Source: MGIIb-O2 sp002494975
Lineage (GTDB): Archaea; Thermoplasmatota; Poseidoniia; Poseidoniales; Thalassarchaeaceae
Assembly: GCA_028355015.1 (NCBI GenBank)
Contig: JAOMRN010000007.1
Coordinates: forward strand, 1-54,918
Length of the DNA: 54,918 bases
Reading direction: 5' to 3'
This document shows, in pieces, positions 36,886 to 44,820 of the stretch. The first letter of the stretch is position 1; each line of letters starts with the position of its first letter. The notes below the pieces were generated by a model. The model made no database searches. It worked only from the letters and a program-made list of their open reading frames with translations, and was not told where the DNA came from. Made by a program: the position numbers and the translations under genes.

Positions 36886-37166
36886 GTGAACAGTTTGATG
36901 AGAAACTCGAACAATTTGAGCGCCTATGGGAGGGCGTTACACCGAATGGAATCAATAGACAAAAGTCTCTAAAATTTCAACAATACATGCGTCAGCATGT
37001 TCTACAAAAATTCCACAAAAAGACAAATGATCAATTTGCATCGGCAGATAAGGGCCACTTCAACCATAACTTTTCTTCAAAAGAACAATACCTAACAAAA
37101 GAGAACTGTAAAAAGTACTGGATGGGAGAACTTCAGAAGGAAATCAGCGAATCCGAATCCTTCTGA
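36882..37166 (+). CDS. Small conserved-looking protein of unknown function
   Basis: A product of 94 residues, mostly helical and highly charged, with no membrane segment. I do not recognise a family. Notable are the basic core QHVLQKFHKKTND and the aromatic KYWMGELQKE near the end. The gene overlaps the HEAT-repeat gene by four bases and ends nine bases before the helicase gene, so it is translationally coupled at least to the HEAT protein and could be a small partner of it or of the helicase. Confidence 0.7.
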   Translation: MSEQFDEKLEQFERLWEGVTPNGINRQKSLKFQQYMRQHVLQKFHKKTNDQFASADKGHFNHNFSSKEQYLTKENCKKYWMGELQKEISESESF

Positions 37167-37175
37167 GGCGATTAA

Positions 37176-38588
37176 ATGTCAATCTTTGAAAAATGGAATT
37201 TAGAATCAACAATTTTAGATGCAATTAAATCTCGAGGATGGACCTCACCTACTGAGATTCAAGCAGATGCAATTCCATTCGCGAGAAAAGGAAGAGATAT
37301 TGTAGGGCAAGCAAAAACTGGGTCAGGTAAAACAGCAGCATTCGGGATACCAATTCTCGAGAAATGTGAAAAAAAAGGAATACCTCAATCCCTCATTCTT
37401 TGTCCGACAAGAGAACTTGCAGTACAAGTCACGGAAGAAATGAATTTACTGCAAGGTAAAAAAGGCTTACAAATAATTTCAGTCTATGGAGGAACTGATA
37501 TTGAAAAACAGGCGAAAAAACTATCAGATGGCTGCGATATTGTCGTAGGGACTCCAGGAAGAGTCATTGATATGAGTAAGAAAGGCCATCTTAAATTACA
37601 AGATATTTCTATATTTTGTTTGGATGAAGCAGATAGAATGTTAGATATGGGATTTTTTCCAGACATCCTATGGGTTATTGAAAAAATGCCGAATCGTAGT
37701 CAAACTCTACTTTTCAGTGCAACATTCCCTGAAGAAGTACTGAATGTTGCTGAGGAGTTCATGGTTAACGCAGAACATGTAATGAGTGATGACTTAGAAG
37801 TAGATATTCCAGAAATTGATCTGTATGCCGTGAGAATTGGTAGAGCTAACAAACTCTGGGTATTAGGACGTATTATTGCTAATATGACAGAAGATGGGCA
37901 GATGTTAATCTTCAGCAACACTAAGAGAATGGTAGATGTGATAGTTGAAAGATTAGGGAAATTTCAGATGAAAGCTGTAGGAATACATGGAGACATGCCA
38001 CAAAACAAGAGAGAAAGACTCCTGAACGACTTTCGATCAGGTAAAGAGAAAATTGTGGTAGCTACTGATGTAGCCGCAAGAGGACTAGATGTAGATGGAA
38101 TTACAGTTGTAGTCAACTATGATTTACCAGATGATACGGAATCATTTGTTCATCGAATTGGTAGAACTGGAAGGATGGGGCGGAAAGGAGAAGCTTGGAG
38201 CCTGGTATCAAAGGAAGACAGGGGTAGTGTAGAGAAAATCTGCTCAACCTGGGGTTTAACTATACCTTTTGTTGAAGCACCATCTCTTCCAGAAGGAATA
38301 GACAGAGATCTAGTTAGGAAAAGAGAAGATTGGGATGAAGTAGCTGATCCATTTGGTATGGTTAGAATTAATCTTGACATAGGTCAAAACGATTTAACGA
38401 AAAGAGCTTTGGCAGATTGGATAGTAAAATTAGCAAAAATCTCAGAGATAGTTGTTGGAGAAATAACTCAATCAGACGAACAATCACAAGTTGAGATTCA
38501 TGTTGCAAAAGTCGCGTATGTAATTGACGTGATAAAAGCCCGTGACTATAATGGTCGTAAAGTTAAGCCAGTAATAGTTGAATCCTGA
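37176..38588 (+). CDS. DEAD-box RNA helicase with DbpA-type RNA-binding domain
   Basis: An ATP-dependent RNA unwinding enzyme of 470 residues. All core motifs are visible: AKTGSGKT (46-53), PTRELA (77-82), GTPGR (125-129), DEAD (150-153), SAT (181-183), ARGLD and HRIGRTGR in the second RecA domain. Residues about 395-470 resemble the DbpA C-terminal RNA-binding domain (VRINLDIGQ... GRKVKPVIVE), which in DeaD/CsdA-like proteins guides the helicase to structured RNA, often rRNA. A cold-adaptation or ribosome-assembly role is plausible. It is third in a plus-strand operon. Confidence 0.92.
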   Translation: MSIFEKWNLESTILDAIKSRGWTSPTEIQADAIPFARKGRDIVGQAKTGSGKTAAFGIPILEKCEKKGIPQSLILCPTRELAVQVTEEMNLLQGKKGLQIISVYGGTDIEKQAKKLSDGCDIVVGTPGRVIDMSKKGHLKLQDISIFCLDEADRMLDMGFFPDILWVIEKMPNRSQTLLFSATFPEEVLNVAEEFMVNAEHVMSDDLEVDIPEIDLYAVRIGRANKLWVLGRIIANMTEDGQMLIFSNTKRMVDVIVERLGKFQMKAVGIHGDMPQNKRERLLNDFRSGKEKIVVATDVAARGLDVDGITVVVNYDLPDDTESFVHRIGRTGRMGRKGEAWSLVSKEDRGSVEKICSTWGLTIPFVEAPSLPEGIDRDLVRKREDWDEVADPFGMVRINLDIGQNDLTKRALADWIVKLAKISEIVVGEITQSDEQSQVEIHVAKVAYVIDVIKARDYNGRKVKPVIVES

Positions 38589-38597
38589 GGGGAAGAA

Positions 38598-38840
38598 ATG
38601 TCTGAATCGATTTCAGAAGATAAAGAAATTATTCTTGACTTGATAGGTTTCTTTTGTCCCGTCCCCATACATGAAACAAGGAAATTATTAGATACGTTAG
38701 ATTCAGGGGTTATTATTCAAGTATTATGTGATGACCCTGAAACTAAACATGACATGCCAGCGTTATGTGACAGATTAGGTGTAAAATTGATTAGCCTAGA
38801 TGAAAATTCAGGAGAATTTATTTATAAAATTAGAAAATAG
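38598..38840 (+). CDS. tusA: TusA/SirA-family sulfur carrier protein
   Basis: An 80-residue protein of the TusA fold. The conserved Cys20 lies in GFFCPVPI, matching the CPxP signature where sulfur is carried as a persulfide. The rest fits the family (DPETKHDMPALCDRLG). Archaeal members can act in tRNA thiolation, molybdenum-cofactor sulfuration or general sulfur relay. It starts nine bases after the helicase stop and 16 bases before ribA, so the genes are one operon. Which acceptor it serves is unknown. Confidence 0.88.
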   Translation: MSESISEDKEIILDLIGFFCPVPIHETRKLLDTLDSGVIIQVLCDDPETKHDMPALCDRLGVKLISLDENSGEFIYKIRK

Positions 38841-38856
38841 CAGGGAGAGGATATTT

Positions 38857-39510
38857 ATGGAGTCTGGAAATAAGATTGAAATTCAAGAAAAAATAGACGT
38901 CCCCGCAGATGCACGTTTACCTACAAAGTATGGAGAATTCCGGATAAGAATATTTCATGAAAGTTCAACGGGTTTAGATCACGTTGCTTTAACTCTTGGA
39001 GACATGTCTGGACCTGACCCCGTATTAGTCAGAGTACACTCAGAATGTATCACTGGTGATTCTTTTGCAAGTACCAGATGTGATTGCGGGTCACAGCTAG
39101 AATATACTTTAGAAGAGATACAAAGGAAAGGTTGGGGCTGTTTAGTGTACCTTAGACAAGAGGGAAGAGGGATTGGCTTACATGCAAAAATACAGGCATA
39201 TAATCTACAAGACAAAGGCGCAGATACATTAGATGCTAATCTGATGCTTGGTTTACCTGGTGACGCTAGAGATTATTCCATAGCATCAATAATATTTGAT
39301 AACCTTGGAATTAAACATGTCTCACTATTAACAAATAATCCAGATAAAGTTGAGAAACTAGAAAATTTAGGAATTAAGGTCTTTGAAAGAGTTCCATTAA
39401 TTGTAGGAGTAGGATCTGAAAATATACATTATCTAAAGACAAAAGGAATTAAAATGGGGCACCATATTTCCTCTAGCGATTTAGAAGATAATACGAATGA
39501 TGAAGTGTGA
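38857..39510 (+). CDS. ribA: GTP cyclohydrolase II
   Basis: It opens GTP to 2,5-diamino-6-ribosylamino-4(3H)-pyrimidinone phosphate, the first step to riboflavin. The ATG at 38857 follows a GGGAGAGG ribosome site; 217 residues. The zinc ligands Cys64, Cys75 and Cys77 have the same spacing as E. coli RibA. RQEGRGIGL (100-108) and the catalytic Tyr115 and Arg138 are all in place. This is the bacterial-type enzyme, without a fused RibB domain; many archaea use the unrelated ArfA instead. It is the last gene of the operon and ends ten bases before the convergent tRNA-His. Confidence 0.94.
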   Translation: MESGNKIEIQEKIDVPADARLPTKYGEFRIRIFHESSTGLDHVALTLGDMSGPDPVLVRVHSECITGDSFASTRCDCGSQLEYTLEEIQRKGWGCLVYLRQEGRGIGLHAKIQAYNLQDKGADTLDANLMLGLPGDARDYSIASIIFDNLGIKHVSLLTNNPDKVEKLENLGIKVFERVPLIVGVGSENIHYLKTKGIKMGHHISSSDLEDNTNDEV

Positions 39511-39520
39511 TATCCCAAGA

Positions 39521-39596
39521 TGGGGCCGTGACCGGGAATTGAACCCGGGCCGGCGGGACCACAACCCACCGTGCTAACCTCTACACCATCACAGCC
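39521..39596 (-). tRNA. tRNA-His (anticodon GTG)
   Basis: On the minus strand: encoded G at -1 opposite C73, acceptor GCTGTGA/TCACGGC, anticodon arm GTGGG/CCCGC around TTGTGGT (anticodon GTG), T arm with GGGTTCAATTCCC, and an encoded CCA. The extra G at -1 is the hallmark of tRNA-His. Confidence 0.95.
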
Positions 39597-39706
39597 ATCT
39601 TGGTAATCACTCGAGAGTAGAGATGTATTTCAAGCGTTCCAATCAGCGCATATGAGAATCACAACACCAACGCATTCAAGCGGTGGTCTAGTTCGTACAC
39701 TAAATA

Positions 39707-42103
39707 ATGACGAAGGTGGGCGGTCTCGCAGTATTTCTCGTTACAATCTTTATGATTGCTCCAATAATACCAATCATCCAAGCAGATACAGTAATTGCAT
39801 CTGAATCTATTGATCTATTACCTGCAGGGAATTTTGAGAATTCTGACCAATGGGAAATTACTAGCACCTCTGGATTTACTAACAATCCTGCAGATTATAC
39901 CATTGGCATGGTTGCAGATAGTGAATTGTCTTTCACTCACGAGAGGCCAGATAATTTCGGAACACATACATCTTGGGCGAGCAGTAGCCCTACTGGTTCA
40001 AATTATAGTTTAGGTGAACCTGACTCATACTATAGTTGGTCTAAAGGCCCAGAAATAACAGTAGGTGGTTTCGATTACACAGGGTTGTATGACAAAGAAA
40101 TTGAAAATGTTTCCCTATTGTTGCATTTTGAGATACCAAATGCATTGTATCAAGATACTGTCAGAATAATTCTAGAAAATAATGGACCGGATAAGTTAGT
40201 CAGAGAATTTGCACATACCTCATCAGGAGTATTCAGAATGAATAATCCCCTTGTTATTGAGATGGATGATATTCTTGATTGGGACTGGAATAAAATTGTC
40301 AATTCACAATTCACTATCGATTATGTATCACAAGGCACGAATGATGATTCAGAAGTAAGATTAGATGCTTTGGGAGTTCGAGTTAAGTATCACATGCCAT
40401 GGTACTCTTTTGAAAATATTAAAGCAAATCATGAACTGAATATCGAAAAACCACCAGTTATTGACATCTCACCATATGATGGTGAAATTCAAGGATTAAC
40501 AATTAATTCTTGTGGGCTAACTCCTGACGGCTCTGATGATTCTTACTGGACTTTCGATGTAGAGGCACCTTATGGACAGGAATTAGGGAGAATTCATATT
40601 TATGCAACTGGTAATTATACTATAGGTGTGCTACCAGACAATATAGATGGTGATTATTCGCCAAAACAGTCAGGAGATTTGTTGGACAACCCCACGGAAA
40701 AGCAACATATCAGGATAGATATACAAGATGGATGTATTGAATATGCAAGAGTTGATGTAAATAACCCAGAACTAACTGTGAATGGGAGGATTACTGGATC
40801 AGTTAACGGACTTTCTAGTGCAAGTGTGTTGAAGTTCGCGGTCGGAGAATATCTAGTAGAAACTATCCCAATAGACATTGGTTATTTCTCATTTAGTGTA
40901 CCAATTGGGCACGCATTTCCATTAGACAATAGTGAAACTGTAATCGGTATCGCATCGAGGTTTCAATGGTCATCAGATGGGAATACAGAAACTACGATAA
41001 CCCATATTGATTCAATGTCAATAAGTGGAGGTTTTGAATTAGAATATGATTACTCACCAAGTTGTCAAAATATCGCTAACCTACAGATGACTGAAGATGA
41101 AGGAGGATTTCTTATGTCCCTACCTTGTCAAGACGATATGACTGAAAGACGTGACTTAACCGTAATAGCGACAAGTTCGGATGAATCAATAGTCTCGGTA
41201 AGCTCAATGTATAGCCTAGAACAGAATCTGAATTTTATCGAATTACAAACTATTCCTGATGCGTCAGGAGAAAGTAGAATTACGGTCAATGTTTATGATA
41301 ATAGTGGAAGTCAAGATAACGTATGGACTGGAATATTTACCGTGACTGTAAGTTCCGTTTCAGATATGCCAGTTATAGAAGGGCTTCCAATTATTGTCTA
41401 CATTGATTTAGGAGACACACTAATAATCCCTATTGATATTTATGACCCAGATTCAGATAACTTTGTAATTACTACAAGTAAATCATGGGCAACATTAGAT
41501 GAACAAAATAATTTAGTCTTAAAGCCTATAGATTCTGGTTTACACACGATTAGTATTGTAGTAAACGACACTATGAATGAAATTACTGAGAGTATTATGG
41601 TTGATGTTTCAGCAAAACCTGATCTATTGATAGAATCAGTAACCATTAAGAGAAATGGAGCAGATATTTCCGATGCAAGAGATGGAGATATTGTTGAAAT
41701 TTATGCCTATATTAGAAATGAAGGAAGAGGTAGTGCTAATGAAATTGATGTAAGATGCTATGTTAACGAAGTACTAGTCGATACTAAGAAAATTGACACA
41801 TTACAGCCCGGTGCTCTCGTCAGCGCAATTTGTGACACTGCCTTATCTGGAAATGATCAAGACAATGTAATTAGAATTGTCGTCGATAGCACTCTTTCCA
41901 TTGAAGAATCTAATGAAGATAATAATCTGAAGGAGATGATGATATTTATTTCACTACCGGATATAGATTCATCAGATGATTCATTAAACTTAGATAAAGA
42001 ACCCATAGTAATTATTCTATCCATAGTAGTGATACTAGTTTCGATAGCTGTATTACAATTAAGTCCGAGTAAGATAAAAAAACCATACAATAAAAGAAAG
42101 TAA
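39707..42103 (+). CDS. Secreted protein with CARDB domain and C-terminal anchor
   Basis: A product of 798 residues with a signal peptide (about 5-26). The first 600 residues are beta-rich and without a family I recognise; a paired DxDxD-type motif (YDPDSDNF) and an Ig/cadherin-like section occur near 560-630. Residues about 637-745 match the CARDB fold (KPDLLIESVTI, IRNEGRGSANEI, then EESNEDNN). A single helix at about 765-785 is followed by a basic cytosolic end. It is probably a surface protein for cell contact or polymer binding. It has no operon partner. Confidence 0.8.
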   Translation: MTKVGGLAVFLVTIFMIAPIIPIIQADTVIASESIDLLPAGNFENSDQWEITSTSGFTNNPADYTIGMVADSELSFTHERPDNFGTHTSWASSSPTGSNYSLGEPDSYYSWSKGPEITVGGFDYTGLYDKEIENVSLLLHFEIPNALYQDTVRIILENNGPDKLVREFAHTSSGVFRMNNPLVIEMDDILDWDWNKIVNSQFTIDYVSQGTNDDSEVRLDALGVRVKYHMPWYSFENIKANHELNIEKPPVIDISPYDGEIQGLTINSCGLTPDGSDDSYWTFDVEAPYGQELGRIHIYATGNYTIGVLPDNIDGDYSPKQSGDLLDNPTEKQHIRIDIQDGCIEYARVDVNNPELTVNGRITGSVNGLSSASVLKFAVGEYLVETIPIDIGYFSFSVPIGHAFPLDNSETVIGIASRFQWSSDGNTETTITHIDSMSISGGFELEYDYSPSCQNIANLQMTEDEGGFLMSLPCQDDMTERRDLTVIATSSDESIVSVSSMYSLEQNLNFIELQTIPDASGESRITVNVYDNSGSQDNVWTGIFTVTVSSVSDMPVIEGLPIIVYIDLGDTLIIPIDIYDPDSDNFVITTSKSWATLDEQNNLVLKPIDSGLHTISIVVNDTMNEITESIMVDVSAKPDLLIESVTIKRNGADISDARDGDIVEIYAYIRNEGRGSANEIDVRCYVNEVLVDTKKIDTLQPGALVSAICDTALSGNDQDNVIRIVVDSTLSIEESNEDNNLKEMMIFISLPDIDSSDDSLNLDKEPIVIILSIVVILVSIAVLQLSPSKIKKPYNKRK

Positions 42104-42299
42104 AGCCAAAATAAGGATGCATTCGGCTGATAATGTAAAAAACTCAGGTAATAGTTATACCACAAATAATCTCGAAAGAAGAATACCGCGCGCAGTTTCT
42201 TGATGGAACTGAACCGGTGGTGTGTGTTAGATTATGATGAAACTAAAAATTCGTTTAGAAACAGAAGAATGGGTTTATGAAGAACATGAAATGGTTTAG

Positions 42300-43274
42300 T
42301 TAGCTCTGTTTTGACCAATTTTGTGGATAAATTCCCGTGGGCATTAGTACACTTTTAGCAACTGCTACTTGTCCTTTCTTCATATCAGAAACATCATCTA
42401 TATCGATATTTATTTCGGCTACTGCAACTGCCTCTCCTTTCATACTATTGATTACAACTAGCGAACCTGAAGTAATTTTAGAAGAAGCGTTTACTACGCC
42501 AGGTCGGGCTAACGGAGCTCCATGAGTCATGGCAGCAACAGCACCATCTTTGATGGTAATACTAGGTATTTTAGTTAATATTGATTCCACTGGTGTTAGT
42601 AATTTTCTCAAACTTCTTTCATCATTATGTTCTTTCCAGAGAAAGATTGCATCAACCAACTGATGCATATTACAAGCCATACTTTCATCGAATATACTAG
42701 TTTTATCTCGATGTAGTTCTAACATCTCACAGGATGTATTCAACAACAACCCGATGTCTCTAGTTAATGTCCGAATATAGGTTCCGGCAACACAAGATAT
42801 CTCTATTGCTGCGATTCGAGATTCTGAATCAAAATCAAGAAGACGTAGAGAACTTATAGTTCTTGTACGAACCTGAACTTTAACTGCAGATTCTTTAGGA
42901 GGAACATTATATATTTCGCCAACAAGACTCGCTAAAAGTGATTCTAATTCTAAAGAGTCAATGTTTCTGCCAAAACGAATCACAGAGATGTAGCGTTTAT
43001 CTCCCTTGAGTATTATGTCAGTAAGTCTTGTAGCTCGACCACACAATATTGTCAGTAATCCTGTAGCCATAGGATCTAGAGTTCCGCCATGACCTATTTT
43101 CTTTATACCCAAGACATTTCTTATCCAAGCAGTCAATTGATGACTAGTCGGCCCTCTAGGTTTCTTAACTAGTAAAATTCCTGAACCTAAAAGTTCGTCT
43201 AGAGATCTGTCCAATGGAATGCTACCAAACTTAGGATTAGTCGTCGCATTATCATCAAAAATTACTCTGTTCAT
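42300..43274 (-). CDS. cbf5: Archaeal Cbf5/TruB pseudouridine synthase with PUA domain
   Basis: The catalytic subunit of H/ACA guide-RNA particles, which also makes pseudouridine 55 in tRNA. The product has 324 residues. Catalytic Asp67 lies in GHGGTLDPMATGLL. The C-terminal PUA domain is seen from VAAMTHGAPLARPGVV to IYPQNW, which marks it as Cbf5 and not short bacterial TruB. Downstream of cmk with one base between them, it completes the common archaeal set DUF106 - cmk - cbf5. The other H/ACA proteins (Nop10, Gar1, L7Ae) are not here. Confidence 0.92.
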   Translation of the reverse strand: MNRVIFDDNATTNPKFGSIPLDRSLDELLGSGILLVKKPRGPTSHQLTAWIRNVLGIKKIGHGGTLDPMATGLLTILCGRATRLTDIILKGDKRYISVIRFGRNIDSLELESLLASLVGEIYNVPPKESAVKVQVRTRTISSLRLLDFDSESRIAAIEISCVAGTYIRTLTRDIGLLLNTSCEMLELHRDKTSIFDESMACNMHQLVDAIFLWKEHNDERSLRKLLTPVESILTKIPSITIKDGAVAAMTHGAPLARPGVVNASSKITSGSLVVINSMKGEAVAVAEINIDIDDVSDMKKGQVAVAKSVLMPTGIYPQNWSKQS

Positions 43275-43275
43275 A

Positions 43276-43812
43276 CTAATCTCCTCTTAAACGTGCATCT
43301 ACAAGAGAATACACTTCATCTGCATCTATGTTATCAGCATCTATGATGAGGCTATAAGGACTCATGTCATCTAAATCTATATCGTAAAGAATTCGATACC
43401 TTTCTTTATCGTCCATCTGTCTTTGCTGGGATAACTTAAGTTGAGTCAGGAAATCACCACCCTCTCTCTTCTGGATTCTTCTAGCGCATTCTTCTGGACT
43501 AACATTTACCCATATTCGAAGGCACTCAATATCCATTAAATGGGCCCACCAACCTGACAAGCGACTTTCGATGATATCCGAACCTTGAGGATTCTTAATC
43601 TCTTTTTTAAGAATCGCGTCTAAAGAACGGTCCACATCTAGATCTTTTTTGCAAAGATCGCTAAATTCCCCTACAGTTAGCCCTCTAATGGCTGCTTCTG
43701 AACGAAATATATCGCCACCATTGAGTGAATTCCAAGATTGATTATTAGCAATTCTCTTTACTAATGTAGAAGTTCCACTCCCCGGTGGTCCACTAACTGT
43801 GACTTTGACCAA
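43276..43812 (-). CDS. cmk: Cytidylate kinase, archaeal
   Basis: It phosphorylates CMP (and dCMP) with ATP. A TTG start at 43812 gives 178 residues and begins three residues before the P-loop strand (VTVSGPPGSGTST), as in the family. A GGAG site lies seven bases upstream, inside the end of the DUF106 gene. A GTG at 43845 would add 11 residues and a 29-base overlap, so it is the alternative. The lid RIQKREGGDF and the DxxD-like region follow. It is sandwiched between DUF106 and cbf5, the usual archaeal order. Confidence 0.9.
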   Translation of the reverse strand: MVKVTVSGPPGSGTSTLVKRIANNQSWNSLNGGDIFRSEAAIRGLTVGEFSDLCKKDLDVDRSLDAILKKEIKNPQGSDIIESRLSGWWAHLMDIECLRIWVNVSPEECARRIQKREGGDFLTQLKLSQQRQMDDKERYRILYDIDLDDMSPYSLIIDADNIDADEVYSLVDARLRGD

Positions 43813-43816
43813 AGAA

Positions 43817-44755
43817 TCATCTCCATTCTGTTCTACAAATATCACAGCGCAATAATCCTCTTGTATTTCTATTTACTAAATCAGAATTACAAGAAGGACA
43901 TTTCGTACCTTTTTGAGGTGGGGCCACATGTAGATTACCGCTGCCCCTCCTTGATAATTCAGGAGATTGGATACCTGTTTTTCTTGGTCCTGCTCTCTTC
44001 CTTTGACTACGGCGAGTACGGTTATTAGAACTTGACTTGGATTTATCATCTTCAAGAAGATATAGTAATGGCTCGGGAATTAATTCTCCGGAAAGCACTA
44101 CTGGATGAGTTTTATACCTCAATAGTTTAAGATGCCTGTCTACAATTCTTCCAAGAGGGGCACTCATCGTAATATATGTTGCAATCCAAGCAGGGAAAAC
44201 CCACATGACTTTGTTTTCAAAGCCCCACATAGGTTGCCAAGGTAAACTAACGTAATCAACTCTGAAGTCAAGAACAGTATCTGCCATCCAACTAAATATC
44301 CCAATAATAAATATCATAGTAAACATCATTGGTTTCATCATGGCACCTTGCATCGCCATTTGTTCGGGCATCATTTCCATTTGTAATTTCTGCATTTTAT
44401 CTATTTGAGCTGTGTCTCGAGACATTCTTGCCTCACGCATTTGCTGACTAATTTGTTTACTTCTATGGCTGTGGTGCGCCTGTTTCAGAGGATCCATGAA
44501 GAAAGAACGGATTATAGTATTAACAATCATTATGCTTGAACCAAGAATAAAAACTGTTGGCACGAAAAATTCTTCGAGGCCGAATGTTCCAAAGAGCAAT
44601 GGTTCTATGACGGTACCTGCACCATCTGATAGTGAGTTTCTAATTCCAGGAAACATCATCAAAGACATCATCATTAGCATTAAAAAAAGCATTGGTAACA
44701 TTGCTGAACCTAGCCCTGCTGGCTGGGTATCTCCTCCGGCACCTGCATCGACCAT
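43817..44755 (-). CDS. DUF106/Oxa1-superfamily membrane insertase-like protein with zinc ribbon
   Basis: Archaeal relative of YidC/Oxa1 and EMC3, thought to help insert membrane proteins. The product has 312 residues. Helices lie at about 19-36, 60-83, 143-165 and 185-206, with a Met-rich, positively charged cytosolic coiled-coil (about 95-140) between helices two and three, as expected for ribosome contact. Unusually, the C-terminus carries a zinc ribbon (Cys286, Cys289, Cys304, Cys307) after a basic, Ser-rich linker. It is first in the cmk-cbf5 cluster. Confidence 0.88.
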   Translation of the reverse strand: MVDAGAGGDTQPAGLGSAMLPMLFLMLMMMSLMMFPGIRNSLSDGAGTVIEPLLFGTFGLEEFFVPTVFILGSSIMIVNTIIRSFFMDPLKQAHHSHRSKQISQQMREARMSRDTAQIDKMQKLQMEMMPEQMAMQGAMMKPMMFTMIFIIGIFSWMADTVLDFRVDYVSLPWQPMWGFENKVMWVFPAWIATYITMSAPLGRIVDRHLKLLRYKTHPVVLSGELIPEPLLYLLEDDKSKSSSNNRTRRSQRKRAGPRKTGIQSPELSRRGSGNLHVAPPQKGTKCPSCNSDLVNRNTRGLLRCDICRTEWR

Positions 44756-44820
44756 AGCACTATGGCTCCATACACATTGAATGAATACTTCGGTTGGCCT
44801 ACTTCAAGTATATCAAAAAA

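Noticed and set aside
42104..42299. Short frames of about 20-28 codons between the CARDB gene and cbf5
   Set aside because: Too short, no ribosome site and no recognisable motif; treated as a convergent intergenic gap.
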